Source: Polynucleobacter sp. MWH-Aus1W21 (GTDB taxonomy: Bacteria > Pseudomonadota > Gammaproteobacteria > Burkholderiales > Burkholderiaceae). Taken from it: a stretch of 64,000 nt of DNA. The notes under the pieces are model-generated. The model saw nothing but the letters and a program-made list of their open reading frames with translations. It was not told the origin of the DNA and ran no database searches. How positions within the stretch are numbered: position 1 is the stretch's first letter; each line of letters opens with the position of its first letter. Shown here piece by piece: positions 62,747-64,000 of this stretch. The stretch covers positions 124,001-188,000 of the forward strand of contig NZ_CP061287.1 in assembly GCF_018687275.1 (NCBI RefSeq). Reading direction: 5' to 3'. Position numbers and translations under genes: made by a program.

Positions 62747-63766
62747 ATGAAAATCTGTGTGATTGGTGGGGGTGGCGCTATTGGCGGCTACCTAGCTGTC
62801 ATGTTGGCACGGGCAGGCAACGATGTCACTGTTGTCGCTCGTGGTGCAACTTTGGCGGCGATTAAGGAGCGTGGTCTTGCTCTCATTATGGATGACCAAC
62901 CAGAGCCTTTAGTTGCCCAAGTAAAAGCGGTGGAAAAAATTCGTGATGCTGAAACTCCAGATGTAGTCATTCTGGCGGTAAAGGCGCATCAAGTAGAGCC
63001 GATCATTGATGATCTAGCTGCAATCATGGGGCCAGAGACAATTTTAATTCCAATGCAAAACGGAATTCCTTGGTGGTACTTCCAGAAATTGGGTGGCGAG
63101 TATCAAGATCACTCTGTTGAAACAGTGGATGCTGGTGGCGTTGCTAAAAATGCGATTAACCCAAACAACATTATTGGTTGCGTTGTATATCCAGCAACCT
63201 TTACTCAAGCGCCTGGCGTGATTCGTCACGTGGAAGGCAATCGCTTCCCATTGGGAGAGTTAGACGGTAAGACCACTGAGCGCATTCAGAGGATGTCTGA
63301 GATGATGAGCGCAGCTGGTTTTAAGTCACCTATCTTGGATGACATTCGTTCAGAGATCTGGCTCAAGCTTTGGGGCAATATGACTTTCAACCCAATCAGC
63401 TCGCTGACCCACGGCACTTTGGAAGGCATCTGCCAATACCCATTGACCAAAGAGTTGGCGCGCAACATGATGGCAGAAGCTCAGACTATTGCTGAGAAGT
63501 TGGGCGTTACTTTCCGCGTTGATATTGAGCGTCGAATCGCGGGTGCTGAAAAAGTTGGCAAGCACAAAACCTCCATGTTGCAAGACTTAGAGGCTGGTCG
63601 TAGTTTAGAGATTGATGCTTTGTTGGGTTCAGTGATTGAACTTGGCAAGATCACACAAACTCCAACCCCTTGCTTGAATACCGTTTTTGCTTTGACGAAG
63701 TATCTGGATGAAAACGTCCAAGCTTCTAAAGGCAGCTTAGCGTTGCCTTCAGTATCAGGTTACTAA
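62747..63766 (+). CDS. Ketopantoate reductase family protein (PanE/ApbA-like)
   Basis: The 339-residue product starts with a Rossmann NADP motif KICVIGGGGAIGGYLAVMLA, then VILAVKAHQVEP, PMQNGIPWWYF and a C-terminal helical domain with EIWLKLWGNMTFNPISSLTH, which holds the conserved catalytic Lys and Asn. PanE reduces ketopantoate to pantoate for CoA synthesis. Several paralogues of this family have other substrates, so the specific reaction is unproven. It has its own promoter and terminator. Confidence 0.85.
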   Translation: MKICVIGGGGAIGGYLAVMLARAGNDVTVVARGATLAAIKERGLALIMDDQPEPLVAQVKAVEKIRDAETPDVVILAVKAHQVEPIIDDLAAIMGPETILIPMQNGIPWWYFQKLGGEYQDHSVETVDAGGVAKNAINPNNIIGCVVYPATFTQAPGVIRHVEGNRFPLGELDGKTTERIQRMSEMMSAAGFKSPILDDIRSEIWLKLWGNMTFNPISSLTHGTLEGICQYPLTKELARNMMAEAQTIAEKLGVTFRVDIERRIAGAEKVGKHKTSMLQDLEAGRSLEIDALLGSVIELGKITQTPTPCLNTVFALTKYLDENVQASKGSLALPSVSGY

Positions 63767-63786
63767 AAAGTAAAACTGCTGCAAAT

Positions 63787-63822
63787 AAAAAACCCTTGCT
63801 ACTTGACATAGCAAGGGTTTTT
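63787..63822. terminator. Terminator between two convergent genes
   Basis: AAAACCCTTGCTA and TAGCAAGGGTTTTT form a perfect stem of about 13 bp around CTTGACA, with A and T runs on both sides. It can serve the plus-strand reductase gene and the minus-strand gene ending at 63841. Confidence 0.88.
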
Positions 63823-63840
63823 GCTTTTCTAGGTGCCAAA

Positions 63841-64000
63841 TTATTCGAAGCGATTATCGAGTTGTCCTACGCCATCAATGATGATGCTGACATTGCTGCC
63901 AGGCTTCATTGAGCCGACACCTACGGAAGTTCCGCAAGCAATAATGTCGCCCGCTTCGAGTGGGACGTCTTGCGAGATTAGGCTGACTAATTTTGCGGGC
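63841..64000 (-). CDS. Fumarylacetoacetate hydrolase family protein (C-terminal part)
   Basis: The last 53 codons of a minus-strand gene are visible, ending at a TAA at 63841. The N-terminus lies beyond the window. The sequence DIIACGTSVGVGSMKPG followed by VSIIIDGVGQLDNRFE is the standard C-terminal end of FAH-family hydrolases (compare LEAGDIIATGTPxGVG and VxIEGIGxLxN). These act on acylpyruvates, ureidoglycolate or related keto acids. The exact substrate cannot be told from this part. Confidence 0.82.
   Translation of the reverse strand, partial: PAKLVSLISQDVPLEAGDIIACGTSVGVGSMKPGSNVSIIIDGVGQLDNRFE

Noticed and set aside
1..64000. tRNA, rRNA, CRISPR, insertion sequences or prophage
   Set aside because: I found no tRNA-like cloverleaf, rRNA stretch, regular spaced repeats, transposase motif or integrase gene while reading; short tRNAs could be missed by eye, but gaps are too small for most.

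Overview
The window looks like a chromosomal core segment of a free-living betaproteobacterium of the Burkholderiaceae, most likely Polynucleobacter or a close relative. The grounds are moderate GC content, very tight gene packing, a phasin gene, the gene orders trpE-G-D-C behind rpe/apaG and lpxC-dciA-secA, an aerobic-type COQ7 hydroxylase, and protein sequences that read as Polynucleobacter-like. I saw no rRNA, tRNA, CRISPR array, insertion sequence or prophage. The species assignment is inference from recognition, not a database result.

Layout. 1-600: end of a phasin gene and a terminator. 600-5600 (minus): rmuC, a monothiol glutaredoxin, prmC, prfA, hemA. 5600-10400: a small GlsB/YeaQ-like membrane protein (plus), then ung, an M61 peptidase, dsbC and a ubiH-type hydroxylase (minus). 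10441-12642: ychF, then a divergent pair made of a small winged-helix regulator and a stand-alone MASE1-like membrane protein, with an FNR-type box between them. 12623-17263 (minus): trpC, trpD, trpG, trpE, rpe. 17300-19750 (plus): apaG, mltA and an enoyl-CoA hydratase, with a possible 37-residue membrane protein antisense to the mltA leader. 19770-24320 (minus): an M20 amidohydrolase and bioD-bioF-bioA, divergent from bioB and coq7. 26100-43885 (plus): a 299-bp AT-rich control region followed by a complete, translationally coupled dcw cluster: mraZ, rsmH, ftsL, ftsI, murE, murF, mraY, murD, ftsW, murG, murC, ddl, ftsQ, ftsA, ftsZ. 43900-48810: a peroxiredoxin, lpxC, dciA (minus) and secA. 48981-51577: a two-subunit molybdenum hydroxylase between two terminators. 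51661-54199: argJ, a DUF815 ATPase and mutT. 54196-59503 (minus): zapD, coaE, pilD, pilC, pilB and a CNNM/CorC-type protein. 59621-64000: ogt, a squalene/phytoene synthase (minus), a sodium:solute symporter, a ketopantoate reductase family protein, and the C-terminus of a fumarylacetoacetate hydrolase family protein.

How it works together. Most of the window is housekeeping: peptidoglycan precursor synthesis and septation, lipid A (lpxC), export (secA), tryptophan, biotin, ubiquinone and haem synthesis, and translation termination (prfA/prmC). The most interesting signals are regulatory. A near-consensus LexA (SOS) box lies about 215 bp upstream of mraZ with no small ORF after it. An FNR-type box sits 42-43 bp upstream of a predicted start site for the winged-helix gene beside the MASE1-like protein. 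A GC-rich stem-loop carrying an anti-Shine-Dalgarno-like loop lies between ftsZ and the peroxiredoxin gene. MraZ repeats are visible at the dcw promoter. The type IV pilus assembly genes are unusually compact. No clearly novel multi-gene system is evident. All promoter and operator calls are by eye.
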